Source: Flavobacterium undicola
Lineage (GTDB): Bacteria; Bacteroidota; Bacteroidia; Flavobacteriales; Flavobacteriaceae
NCBI RefSeq assembly: GCF_009909155.2
Contig: NZ_JAAAPM020000019.1
Coordinates: 18,783 to 82,782 of the forward strand
Direction: 5' to 3'
Length of the DNA: 64,000 nucleotides
Shown: piece after piece, positions 47,342-56,266 of the stretch
Layout of the letters: each line of letters starts with the position of its first letter
Numbering within the stretch: position 1 is the stretch's first letter
Made by a program: the position numbers and the translations under genes
Notes under the pieces: generated by a model
Seen by the model: only the letters and a program-made list of their open reading frames with translations
What the model was told of the DNA's origin: nothing
Databases searched by the model: none

Positions 47342-47818
47342 TTAAAATCTAAAGTGAGAGAAAGCTTTGTTAGCTTCTGCCATTTTGTGAGTATCCATTC
47401 TTTTCTTAACAGCCGCTCCTTCTTCTTTAGCCGCAGCTAAACATTCTGAAGCTAATCTTTGAGCCATTGACTTTTCGTTTCTTCTTCTAGAATAAAGTAT
47501 CAACCACTTCATTGCCATAGAAATTTTTCTATCTGGACGAATTTGCATTGGAATTTGAAATGTAGCTCCACCAACTCTACGGCTACGTACTTCTACGTGA
47601 GGCATAACGTTTGTTAAAGCATCTTTCCAGATTTCTAATGAAGTTTTTTCGTCATTTTGCTTTTTAGTTTCAATAATGTCAATTGCATCATAAAAAACTT
47701 TAAAAGCTGTAGATTTTTTACCATCCCACATTAAGTTATTCACAAAACGTGTTACCAGTTGGTCATTAAACCTTGGATCTGGTAAAAGTGGTCTCTTTTT
47801 TGCCGCTCTTTTTCTCAT
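47342..47818 (-). CDS. rpsG: 30S ribosomal protein S7
   Basis: 158 residues: [52 protein letters not shown] and the C-terminal [15 protein letters not shown]. It organises the head of the small subunit. It is separated from rpsL by 116 bases of word-repeat spacer. Confidence 0.99.
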   Translation of the reverse strand: MRKRAAKKRPLLPDPRFNDQLVTRFVNNLMWDGKKSTAFKVFYDAIDIIETKKQNDEKTSLEIWKDALTNVMPHVEVRSRRVGGATFQIPMQIRPDRKISMAMKWLILYSRRRNEKSMAQRLASECLAAAKEEGAAVKKRMDTHKMAEANKAFSHFRF

Positions 47819-47837
47819 GTCTTTTTTTTAATAAAAA

Positions 47838-47927
47838 GTTATGGGTTATCCGTTAAATGTTATGCGTTACAGATTTCTACTTACGCTTCAACCCCAACCC
47901 TTAACTCCTAACCTCTAACTCTTAACG
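47838..47927. repeat. Composite word-repeat spacer between rpsL and rpsG
   Basis: The gap holds TTATGGGTTATCCGTTA-type words (47838-47870) and then CCCAACCCTTAACTCCTAACC-type words (47890-47927). The two blocks occur in the same order as in the ugd upstream spacer at 18312-18400. An insertion of this kind inside a highly expressed ribosomal operon is notable. No promoter was recognised in it. Confidence 0.6.
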
Positions 47928-47934
47928 TTTTAAA

Positions 47935-48318
47935 TTACTTTTTTGCTTCTTTTGGGCGTTTAGCACCATACTTAGATCTTCTTTGCGTTCTTCCTGCTAC
48001 TCCTGACGTATCAAGCGCACCACGAACGATGTGATATCTAACTCCTGGTAAATCTTTTACCCTTCCACCCCTAACTAATACTATCGAGTGCTCTTGTAGA
48101 TTGTGACCTTCACCAGGGATGTAAGCATTCACTTCATTACCATTTGTCAAACGTACACGCGCTACTTTACGCATCGCAGAGTTTGGTTTTTTTGGTGTAG
48201 TAGTGTAAACACGCGTACAAACACCTCTTCGTTGAGGGCAAGAATCTAAAGCAACCGATTTACTCTTCTTAGTTATCTGAGTTCTTCCTGTTCTTACTAA
48301 TTGTTGAATTGTTGGCAT
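47935..48318 (-). CDS. rpsL: 30S ribosomal protein S12
   Basis: 127 residues: [51 protein letters not shown] and the decoding loop [19 protein letters not shown]. The streptomycin-relevant lysine in TTPKKPNS is the wild-type residue. First gene of the supercluster, preceded by a clear promoter. Confidence 0.99.
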
Positions 48319-48352
48319 AATTAATACTAAAAATTATTATGTAAATATAAAT

Positions 48353-48367
48353 CCCGCTTTTTACGGG
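48353..48367 (-). other. Small hairpin in the rpsL leader
   Basis: CCCG (48353-48356) and CGGG (48364-48367) form a short stem with a 7-base T/A loop, between the predicted rpsL transcription start and the gene. It may stabilise the 5' end of the transcript; its function is unknown. Confidence 0.35.
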
Positions 48368-48371
48368 GTTG

Positions 48372-48401
48372 CAAATGTATAAATTATTTTTTACTCTACA
48401 A
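48372..48401 (-). promoter_or_regulatory. Promoter of the rpsL-rplQ supercluster
   Basis: Minus-strand TTG (48399-48401), 19-base spacer and TACATTTG (48372-48379) match the -33/-7 consensus of Bacteroidota exactly. The -7 box is 54 bases before the rpsL ATG. The rest of the 253-base gap to the divergent susC gene shows no further clear element. Confidence 0.85.
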
Positions 48402-48571
48402 ATGTTAATTCATTAATTTTCAACAAGATTATCTTCTTTACAATTTTAACAAACAAACTCCAGTTCCTAATCTTTTACAATTAAAACACCTAAACAGAAA
48501 AAGAACCCCGAAAAATTAGGTTATTTAACACATTTTTAAGATTTTTGTAACAAGAACCCAAATCTTTAAAA

Positions 48572-51500
48572 ATGAAATCAAAACTCAAAGTAATATTATT
48601 GCTAGCATTAGCAATAATAACACAGCTTTCCTACTCACAGGAAAGACTTGTAACAGGTATTGTTTCAGACAACTCAGGAATACCTCTACCTGGCGTTAGC
48701 GTTTTAATAAAAGGAACGCAATCTGGAACACAAACCGATTTTGATGGTAAATTTAGCATTAAAGCTACTCCATCTCAGATTCTGATATTTAGCTATATTG
48801 GAATGAAAACACAAGAAAAACCAGCTAATTTATCAACACTTTCAGTAAAACTCTTAGGAGAATCTATAGAACTTGAAGGTGTTGTTGTTACAGCACTGGG
48901 TATAAAAAGAAAACCTAAGGACTTAGGATATTCTGTTAGCACAATAAAACCTGCTGAGATTACCGAAAATTCAGAACCGGATTTACTACGTGCCATCAAC
49001 GGTAAAGTAGCCGGGGTAAACATAAACGTTTCTTCTGGGGTAGCTGGAGCTGCTAATCAAATCACTATTAGAGGTATCAACTCATTCACAAAAGACACGC
49101 AACCTTTAATAATTGTTGATGGAGTAAAATACAACAATACTTCAGTGGCCACTTCAAACCAAACCAATAGTGGCGGTGGATACGAATCGGCGTTATCGAG
49201 CTTAGACCCTAACAATATTGCTTCTATTAACATTCTAAAAAGTGCCGCAGCCTCAGCATTATATGGTTCAAGAGCAGTTAATGGGGTTATTGTAATCACA
49301 ACCAAAACAGGTTCAACAACTGCTAATAAAAACAATAAACTTAGTGTAAACGTATCTACAGGAGCTTACACCGACAATATTGCTAACCTACCTGATTACC
49401 AAAACAAATATGGCGCCGGATCAAATTTCAAATACGGCCCTTCATCCAATGGATCATGGGGACCTGCATTTGGAAAAGCTGGTAGTGCCTATGGATTAAA
49501 TGATGACGGAACCATCCCAACTTGGCCAACTGTTTTAGAAGTAGCTCCAGAACTTGGCTCTACAGTTCCTTATGTAGCCAAACCTAACAATGTTAAAGAC
49601 CTGTTTAGAACTGGTACTGTTTATGATAATTCTATTGGTTTTAATTATGCAGGCCAAGATGGTAATTTTAACGCCACTATCTCCAACTTAAACCAAAACG
49701 GCTACATTCCTTTTAACAGCTACGACAGAACATCTGTTGCCATAGGTGGTAATTTTAAATTAGCAAATAAGTTAACAATGGGAGCCAATATGAGTTACGC
49801 GAAAACAGCTCAAAATGGAGGTTTTTTTGGCGACCATCAATCTTCAGATGAGTCATCTTCATCTTCTTTTGCAAGAACCCTTTTTATCGCAAGAAACTGG
49901 GATTTAAACTTGCCATATGAGAATCCCGAAACTGGAGCATCTGTAACACCTAACGGAAATCAATTCGACCACCCTTTATGGTCATGGAAACATGATAAAA
50001 TCATTTCTAAAACAAACAGAACAGTCGCTGGAGTAAATTTAGATTACGCAATAAATGACAATATTTCAGCATCCTATCGATTTGGATTTAACAGATATAC
50101 CTTAGACAGAAAAGAAATTAGAGATAAAAATTCTATCGCATACGGAGGAGTTGGCTATCTTGTAACTGACAACTTCACTAACGAAGATATTGAATCTACT
50201 TTTTTAGTAAATTTTAACTACAAGTTAAATGAAGATATAAATCTTACCGCAATTGCGGGTAACAACATTTTACAAACGAACACTTCACGAATTGCTTTTG
50301 CTGGAAGAGAAATCATAACTCCCAACCTATTTACATTAAGAAATTTCAAAAACATAGCCAGCTTAGTTGACGAAGGAACTCGATACAGAAACGTTGGTAT
50401 TTTTGCTGATATTACTTTAGGATATAAAAACTACTTATTTCTAAATGCGACTGGAAGAAACGATTATTCATCTTCATTACCAGTAAACAATAATTCGTAT
50501 TTCTATCCTTCAGTTAACACCTCTTTAATCATAACAGATGCTTTTAACATTAAAAGTAACATCTTGACATTTGCAAAATTAAGAGCTAGCTATGCTAAAG
50601 TTGGTAATGATGCTCCGGCAGAATTTTTAAGTTCTTCTTTTATTTTAGGAGATGCTTTCAATAGTAACCCAGTAATAGGTAATAGTACATCATTAGCTGA
50701 TCAACAAATTAAACCTGAATTTACTAACGAATACGAAATTGGTACCGAATTAGAATTTTACAACAGAAGAATAGCCTTAGATTTAAGTTTATACACCAAA
50801 ACAACAACAGACTTAATTACAGCCATTACTACCCCAACATCGACAGGTTACGATACTTACAACACAAATATTGGTGAAATGAACAACAAAGGAATTGAAG
50901 TTGCATTGACCCTAGTTCCTATAAAAAATAATAATTTTAATTGGACATCTACTACCACATTCACCAAAAATAAAAACAAAGTTATCGAAATTGCAGAAGG
51001 CATTGAACGTACCGAAATAAATGCCAGCAATGGAGGAGCGAAAACCGAAGGAGGATTAGCTCAAGTAGGATACATCATAAAAGATCAACCTTACGGAATT
51101 TTTTACGGAACAAAATTTGCAAAAGACAACAACGGTAACTACTTAATAGATCCAGGATCCGGAGGAATTCTTGCAGACACTGAAGCCGGAATTATCGGTG
51201 ATCCAAATGCAGATTTTAAAATGAGTTTTACAAACACATTTAGCTACAAAGGATTTTCATTAAGAGCCCAATTCGACTGGAAACAAGGTGGTGATTTCAA
51301 ATCATCAACACTAGAGCAATTATTAGGACGTGGTGTAACTAAAGACACCGAAGACAGAGAACATACCTATATTATTCCAGGATATTACGGACAAATAGAT
51401 ACTAACAGTGGAAAAGTAGTTCCTATTACCGATACGAACAACAACCCTGTCCCTAACACTACCCAAATTACTGCAAATGATCTCTATTTCTCTCCTTCGA

Positions 51501-51808
51501 CAAATGGAAACACATTTGCGATCAATAGTGTTGACGAAGCAACTGTGTATGACGGAACTGTTTTTCGTTTAAGAGAAATTAGTTTAACCTATGATTTACC
51601 TTCTGAAATTTTGAAAAAAACTGCTTTTGGAAAAGTAAGTTTTAGTCTACTAGGAAGTAACCTATGGTACTTAGCACCAAACGTTCCTAAATACACTAAT
51701 TTCGATCCTGAAATTGCAAGTTTTGGTTCCGGAAGACTACAAGGAATTGAAATTACAGCAGCACCAACCTCAAAAAGACTTGGTTTCAAAATTAATTTAA
51801 CATTCTAA
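48572..51808 (+). CDS. SusC/RagA family TonB-dependent outer-membrane receptor
   Basis: 1078 residues. A Sec signal peptide (residues 1-22, ending SYSQ) is followed by a carboxypeptidase-D-regulatory-like domain (VTGIVSDNSGIPLPGVSVLI), a plug domain (GKVAGVNINVSSG, ITIRGINSF, PLIIVDGV, LKSAAASALYGSRAVNGVIVITTK) and a 22-strand barrel ending in SKRLGFKINLTF. It imports a ligand caught by its SusD partner, encoded 10 bases downstream, using TonB energy. No glycosidase, peptidase or regulator is next to the operon, so the ligand (glycan, peptide or other) is unknown. Confidence 0.96.
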   Translation: MKSKLKVILLLALAIITQLSYSQERLVTGIVSDNSGIPLPGVSVLIKGTQSGTQTDFDGKFSIKATPSQILIFSYIGMKTQEKPANLSTLSVKLLGESIELEGVVVTALGIKRKPKDLGYSVSTIKPAEITENSEPDLLRAINGKVAGVNINVSSGVAGAANQITIRGINSFTKDTQPLIIVDGVKYNNTSVATSNQTNSGGGYESALSSLDPNNIASINILKSAAASALYGSRAVNGVIVITTKTGSTTANKNNKLSVNVSTGAYTDNIANLPDYQNKYGAGSNFKYGPSSNGSWGPAFGKAGSAYGLNDDGTIPTWPTVLEVAPELGSTVPYVAKPNNVKDLFRTGTVYDNSIGFNYAGQDGNFNATISNLNQNGYIPFNSYDRTSVAIGGNFKLANKLTMGANMSYAKTAQNGGFFGDHQSSDESSSSSFARTLFIARNWDLNLPYENPETGASVTPNGNQFDHPLWSWKHDKIISKTNRTVAGVNLDYAINDNISASYRFGFNRYTLDRKEIRDKNSIAYGGVGYLVTDNFTNEDIESTFLVNFNYKLNEDINLTAIAGNNILQTNTSRIAFAGREIITPNLFTLRNFKNIASLVDEGTRYRNVGIFADITLGYKNYLFLNATGRNDYSSSLPVNNNSYFYPSVNTSLIITDAFNIKSNILTFAKLRASYAKVGNDAPAEFLSSSFILGDAFNSNPVIGNSTSLADQQIKPEFTNEYEIGTELEFYNRRIALDLSLYTKTTTDLITAITTPTSTGYDTYNTNIGEMNNKGIEVALTLVPIKNNNFNWTSTTTFTKNKNKVIEIAEGIERTEINASNGGAKTEGGLAQVGYIIKDQPYGIFYGTKFAKDNNGNYLIDPGSGGILADTEAGIIGDPNADFKMSFTNTFSYKGFSLRAQFDWKQGGDFKSSTLEQLLGRGVTKDTEDREHTYIIPGYYGQIDTNSGKVVPITDTNNNPVPNTTQITANDLYFSPSTNGNTFAINSVDEATVYDGTVFRLREISLTYDLPSEILKKTAFGKVSFSLLGSNLWYLAPNVPKYTNFDPEIASFGSGRLQGIEITAAPTSKRLGFKINLTF

Positions 51809-51818
51809 AACTAACAGT

Positions 51819-53519
51819 ATGAAACTTATAAAAACATTGAAACATAATAATACAATATTTGCATTATTATTATCATCAATACTCCTAGTAAGTTGTAACG
51901 GTTATCTTGATGTTGATACTGACACTGACAATCCTACAATTGCCCCTCTCAATTATTTACTGACAAGTACTCAAGTCGCTTTAGGAAAAACAACCGGTTT
52001 TCAAGATTATTCTGGAGATGTATTACAGGTGTACACTCATCAAATGACCGTAAAAGAAGAACAAGATCAATATGGAACAAAAGTAAATAACATAACTGTT
52101 CAAAATGATTGGGATAATTCATACCTAACCTTAACCGATATTGAAAGTTTAATCAAACAAAGTTCCGAAAGTGGCGATTTAATATATCTAGGAATTGCAC
52201 AACTAGAAAAAGCCTATTTAATGTCAGTAGCCGTTGATTTATGGGGAGATGTACCTTATAGCGAAGCTACAAAACTGAAAGTCGGTACTGTAGGTCCGAA
52301 ATTTGATGATCAAAAAGAAATTTACAAATCAATTTTAACTTTAATTGAAACTGCTAAAACCAATTTAAAAACAAACACAGGATTAAAACCTAGTGCCGAT
52401 GATTTGTTTTATGGTGGGGACACCGTTAAATGGATACGTTTTGCAAACACATTCAAGTTAAAACTATACAATCAAATGCGTTTATCGTCAGAATTTGATC
52501 AAACTGGTTTTAATGCTTTGATTGCTGAAAATAATTTCTTCACATCTATCGATGATGATTTTCAATTTCTTCATACTGGAAATTCCTCACCATCAGACGA
52601 AAGAAATACTTTATTCTTAGAATCTTATAATAGCTCACAATTCACCACATATATGAGCCCTTGGTTTTATGAAATAATGATGGGGATGAATCCTAATATT
52701 CATAATGGAAATAAAGACCCTAGAATTAGTTATTATTTCTTTAAGCAACTTACAGCAGGACAATTTCCTCCTGATTTAGGAGATACAAACACTGGAAATC
52801 CAAAAGCTGACTATTGGGACAAAACCACCGGCTTTTTTAGTATCCGATTTGGCAGCCAAGGACCTTGGAGCAGTTTTAGCACCGAAAACTCAAACACCTA
52901 CCCTGGTATTTTTCCTTGCGGAGGAAGATACGATGATGGTAACGGAGGTGTAGCCGACGTTGACTCTGGAACTGGAATTGCCCCACATAGAATATTAACC
53001 TATGATGAGTTTTTATATATTCAAGCAGAATTAATCCAAGCAGGAAAATTAACAGGCAATGTTACCACAAAACTACAACAAGCTATGCAAGCTAGTTTTG
53101 CAAAAGTAGATCAGGTTGTTGCTAATAGCGGAACAAAACAAACAGGAATACCCAAACTAGTTGGTTCCTCAAATGTTACGACTTTCATCAACAAAATCAT
53201 CACTGAATTTACCGCTGTAAACAGCACTAAGAAACTAGAAATCATTATGACTCAAAAATGGGTAGCCACTTTTGGAGACCCAATGGATCAATATACTGAT
53301 TACAGAAGAACTGGTTTCCCAATTTTAGCAAACCCTAATTCAACTTCAAAAGAATACCAATTAAATAACGGAGATGGATTCCCAATTGATGATTCAGAAA
53401 CAGTCTTGAAAAACCCATACCAATTATCTTTATATTGGCCTCTTTCTGAGTTAAATTTAAACAAAAATGCTCCTGCACAGAAAAACCCGGCAACATACAA
53501 AATATTTTGGGATAACTAA
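51819..53519 (+). CDS. SusD/RagB-like surface lipoprotein
   Basis: 566 residues. The lipoprotein signal peptide ends LLVSC with Cys26. The body resembles the SusD/SusD-like-2 fold: DNPTIAPLNYLLTSTQVALG at the start, TPR-like helices including LGIAQLEKAYLMSVAVDLWGDVPYSEA, and the C-terminal NPATYKIFWDN. It covers the SusC barrel on the cell surface and binds the ligand. It is co-transcribed with the receptor. Confidence 0.93.
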   Translation: MKLIKTLKHNNTIFALLLSSILLVSCNGYLDVDTDTDNPTIAPLNYLLTSTQVALGKTTGFQDYSGDVLQVYTHQMTVKEEQDQYGTKVNNITVQNDWDNSYLTLTDIESLIKQSSESGDLIYLGIAQLEKAYLMSVAVDLWGDVPYSEATKLKVGTVGPKFDDQKEIYKSILTLIETAKTNLKTNTGLKPSADDLFYGGDTVKWIRFANTFKLKLYNQMRLSSEFDQTGFNALIAENNFFTSIDDDFQFLHTGNSSPSDERNTLFLESYNSSQFTTYMSPWFYEIMMGMNPNIHNGNKDPRISYYFFKQLTAGQFPPDLGDTNTGNPKADYWDKTTGFFSIRFGSQGPWSSFSTENSNTYPGIFPCGGRYDDGNGGVADVDSGTGIAPHRILTYDEFLYIQAELIQAGKLTGNVTTKLQQAMQASFAKVDQVVANSGTKQTGIPKLVGSSNVTTFINKIITEFTAVNSTKKLEIIMTQKWVATFGDPMDQYTDYRRTGFPILANPNSTSKEYQLNNGDGFPIDDSETVLKNPYQLSLYWPLSELNLNKNAPAQKNPATYKIFWDN

Positions 53520-53535
53520 TAAATGAAAATATATC

Positions 53536-54447
53536 ATGAAAAATATAAGAAAAATATTCGCTATATTAACATTATTAATGTTAGTACTCTCCTGTGAAAA
53601 TGATGGTGGTGACTCAAAAATAGACACACAATATGGTGCTGTAATCGACATCCAAAAATCATCTTCGTCAGAGACATATATTAATTTAGTTGCATTACAA
53701 AACGGAGGAGATATCAATCTTGGTTTTACAATTGACAAAGCCGTTGGCGATATAGCTTCAATAGACGTTGTGGGATTATACATTAAATCTGACGGAACAA
53801 CAATATTCAAAGGAAAGTTTTCTACAGCTATAAAAACATTCCCTTATACTTTAAACATTAATAAACAAAAGATATATGATGCCTTTTCCCAACTAAATTC
53901 ATCAGATGATTTTGAAACAGGTGATCAGTTAACTATTAGCGCTGAATTAACCTTAAAAGATGGAACAGTTTTAAAACTTATTAATGATGATGGCAGCAAT
54001 AATTTTAGCCCTAATATAGCCACTTCCAGCACTTACAAAGTTTTCCAAGCATACAATGTTTCTTGTCCTTCTTCTCTAGGCGGTACTTATCAATTCACTA
54101 CCACAAATACCAGTGCTCCTACTGGAGAATTTGCTGCCGGACCTTTAACAGGAACAGTTGTTTTTGAGGATTTAGGCGGAGGTGTCTACAATATATCTGA
54201 TGCTTCTTTCGGTGGATGGGCAGGCTTATATGGGCCTGGTAATATTGCCCAAAAAGTGCAACTTAAAGATATTTGCAACAAAATTTCTTACCTAGGTACT
54301 GACCAATATGGAGAAGTATTTACATTTTCTAACTTAGTGGTCAATGGGGATAAAATTTCTTTTCACTGGGAAAATGATTATGGTGAATTCGGTAATACTA
54401 CTTTAAAAAGAACCGATGGTTCCAACTGGCCTAGTTTAACATTATAA
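53536..54447 (+). CDS. Putative surface lipoprotein, third gene of the SusC/SusD operon
   Basis: 303 residues. The signal peptide ends VLSC with Cys20 and is followed by ENDGGD, an acidic start often seen in surface-exported lipoproteins of flavobacteria. The body is beta-rich with repeats of short strands and a C-terminal half from CPSSLGGTYQFTTTN to TLKRTDGSNWPSLTL that looks like a separate domain. I do not recognise the family. Its position is that of SusE/SusF-type accessory binding proteins, so a ligand-binding role is inferred. Confidence 0.6.
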   Translation: MKNIRKIFAILTLLMLVLSCENDGGDSKIDTQYGAVIDIQKSSSSETYINLVALQNGGDINLGFTIDKAVGDIASIDVVGLYIKSDGTTIFKGKFSTAIKTFPYTLNINKQKIYDAFSQLNSSDDFETGDQLTISAELTLKDGTVLKLINDDGSNNFSPNIATSSTYKVFQAYNVSCPSSLGGTYQFTTTNTSAPTGEFAAGPLTGTVVFEDLGGGVYNISDASFGGWAGLYGPGNIAQKVQLKDICNKISYLGTDQYGEVFTFSNLVVNGDKISFHWENDYGEFGNTTLKRTDGSNWPSLTL

Positions 54448-54466
54448 AAAAATAAAAACAACTACA

Positions 54467-54498
54467 AAATCCATCCTAAATCGGGATGGATTTTTTTT
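54467..54498 (+). terminator. Rho-independent terminator of the SusC/SusD operon
   Basis: Perfect 10-bp arms (54467-54476 and 54484-54493) around TAAATCG are followed by a T-run to 54498. It lies 19 bases after the stop of the lipoprotein gene. Confidence 0.92.
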
Positions 54499-54499
54499 A

Positions 54500-54507
54500 T
54501 ATATTTG
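54500..54507 (+). promoter_or_regulatory. -7 element abutting the rlmB-like start
   Basis: TATATTTG matches TANNTTTG and is followed by CGCC and the ATG at 54512. It overlaps the end of the terminator T-run. If used, the mRNA would be leaderless; no TTG is seen 17-23 bases upstream because the hairpin occupies that place. Confidence 0.45.
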
Positions 54508-54511
54508 CGCC

Positions 54512-55246
54512 ATGGAAAAAGAACATCAAATATTCGGGATTAGAGCCATTATTGAAGCGATTCAAGCTGGTACAACAATAGACAAAGTGTACATTCAAAA
54601 AGAAGCCTCTGGCGAATTGATGAAAGACTTGATGAAAGTCATGAAGCGTGCTAATGTAAATTTTTCGTATGTTCCTGTTGAAAAACTAAACAAACTTACT
54701 CCTAACAACCATCAAGGTGCTGTAGCTACCATCTCTCCTATTTCTTTTTTTGATTTAGAAACTTTGATTGAAACGGTAATCGAAAATGGAAAAAAACCAT
54801 TGTTTTTGATATTGGATCAAATTTCTGATGCCCGTAATTTTGGCGCTATTATTAGAACTGCTGAATGTACTGGAGTAAACGGAATAATCATTCAAAAATC
54901 AGGTTCAGCTCCTGTAAATGGAGATACTGTTAAAACATCGGCTGGTGCGGTTTTTAATATTCCAATTTGTAAAGTAGAACACATTAAAGATGCTATTTTC
55001 CTTTTACAAGGAAGCGGTATCAAAACCGTTGCAGCTACTGAAAAAACAGACGACACGATTTACAACGTTAATCTAAACGAAGGGGTAGCGATTATCATGG
55101 GTTCAGAAGATCGTGGAGTAAATCCTTCAGTATTAAAAATTGTAGACGAAAAAGCTAAACTACCCATGTTTGGAACAATTGGTTCTTTGAACGTATCTGT
55201 TGCTTGTGGTGCATTTTTATACGAAGCGGTAAGACAGAGAAGTTAA
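54512..55246 (+). CDS. rlmB: 23S rRNA 2'-O-methyltransferase, TrmH/RlmB family
   Basis: 244 residues. The N-terminal substrate-binding domain (QIFGIRAIIEAIQAGTTIDKVYIQ) is followed by a SPOUT domain with DQISDARNFGAIIRTAECTGV, the cofactor knot GSEDRGVNP and LNVSVACGAFLYEAVRQR. This fits RlmB, which methylates G2251 in the P-loop of 23S rRNA, but other TrmH-family substrates are possible. It stands alone between the Sus operon and the rhomboid gene. Confidence 0.88.
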   Translation: MEKEHQIFGIRAIIEAIQAGTTIDKVYIQKEASGELMKDLMKVMKRANVNFSYVPVEKLNKLTPNNHQGAVATISPISFFDLETLIETVIENGKKPLFLILDQISDARNFGAIIRTAECTGVNGIIIQKSGSAPVNGDTVKTSAGAVFNIPICKVEHIKDAIFLLQGSGIKTVAATEKTDDTIYNVNLNEGVAIIMGSEDRGVNPSVLKIVDEKAKLPMFGTIGSLNVSVACGAFLYEAVRQRS

Positions 55247-55248
55247 TA

Positions 55249-55279
55249 ATCCCATCCCCAACCCTTTCCTTTGGGAAGG
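55249..55279. repeat. Palindromic intergenic unit after rlmB
   Basis: CCCATCCCCAACCCTTTCC-TTT-GGGAAGG; the inner stem pairs around TTT with one wobble position. It is related to the unit at 16876-16913 and lies between the convergent rlmB and rhomboid genes, so it may also work as a weak terminator. Confidence 0.5.
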
Positions 55280-55301
55280 TGGTTAAAAAAATATAAACGA
55301 A

Positions 55302-56069
55302 TTAAGACTCTGGTTTTGATTCGTTTTTTTCGTTATCTACAATATCGTAATTGACATCAAAATTGGATAAGTAATAAGATTGTATTTCCTCATCAGGATC
55401 AATTATTGGAGGATTTACAAAATTGCCGTTTTCATCAAATCGTTGCATGAATTTATCTTCTGCTGGATTATAATCGGGCATTTCCCATTCGTATTTAGGC
55501 ACTTTTTTAAACTCAGGCGTTTGATACAAAACCGCTAAAGCAAAACCGGTAATCAAACCTGCCAAATGCCCTTCCCAGGAAATAGCCTCATCCACTTTTG
55601 GGAACACATACCAAATCATTCCACCATACATTGTAATTACCGCCAAAGACAAAGCCACCAAACGGTAGTATTTAGTCATTATTCCTTTGAAAAAAATAAA
55701 AGCGAACAACACATAAATCAATCCGCTTGCGCCAATATGATAACTTTCTCTTCCAATCAACCAAGTTAAAACCCCCGAAAACAAAATACCATAGCAAACC
55801 ACTTGAAAAGACAGTTTCGAATAAAAAAACTGTAAAGCAGCTAATAATACTAAAAGCGGAATGGAATTATTGTAAAGATGATTCAAATCAGAATGGATAA
55901 AAGGACTGAAAATCACGCCTTGCAATCCTGAAAAAGTACGAGGATAAATTCCGTTTTCTACAAAGTCAAAATCAAAACGAATTTCTAACCAATACACAAA
56001 CCATAGGAACAACACAAAAAAAAGTGGGAGTCCTATAACCGCGTTTGTAAATTTGAAATGTTTATCCAT
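55302..56069 (-). CDS. Rhomboid-family intramembrane serine protease
   Basis: 255 residues, about six membrane helices. The active site is intact: HLYNNS near 64-69, nucleophile Ser115 in HIGASGLIY and His168 in EGHLAGLITGF. The C-terminal ~70 residues are an acidic cytoplasmic tail (YNPAEDKFMQRFDENG and DPDEEIQSYYL). It cleaves membrane proteins inside the bilayer; substrates are unknown. It is transcribed alone, convergent with rlmB. Confidence 0.92.
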   Translation of the reverse strand: MDKHFKFTNAVIGLPLFFVLFLWFVYWLEIRFDFDFVENGIYPRTFSGLQGVIFSPFIHSDLNHLYNNSIPLLVLLAALQFFYSKLSFQVVCYGILFSGVLTWLIGRESYHIGASGLIYVLFAFIFFKGIMTKYYRLVALSLAVITMYGGMIWYVFPKVDEAISWEGHLAGLITGFALAVLYQTPEFKKVPKYEWEMPDYNPAEDKFMQRFDENGNFVNPPIIDPDEEIQSYYLSNFDVNYDIVDNEKNESKPES

Positions 56070-56216
56070 TTTATTGCTTTAAAACAATGCAATCAATTAT
56101 GTAACCAAATACAATATAATGCTATTTTGTCATACTTATAAAAGAAAAAACAGAAAATAGAGAATAGAAAACAGAGATGTTCCTTCAAATAAAAACAGTA
56201 ATTTTACCAAAGTTAT

Positions 56217-56259
56217 TTTTGATTTCAGATTGAAGAATAACGACTTTTGATCTCAGATT
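56217..56259. repeat. Direct repeat upstream of rarA
   Basis: TTTTGATTTCAGATT (56217-56231) and TTTTGATCTCAGATT (56245-56259) differ at one base and end just before the rarA ATG. They lie in a 197-base gap that also contains AAAATAGAGAATAGAAAACAGAG words (56151-56176). The function is unknown. Confidence 0.45.
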
Positions 56260-56266
56260 TAAAAAA

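Noticed and set aside
48402..48571. Promoter of the susC operon
   Set aside because: The region is AT-rich, but no TANNTTTG with a correctly spaced TTG was found on the plus strand, so no site is claimed.
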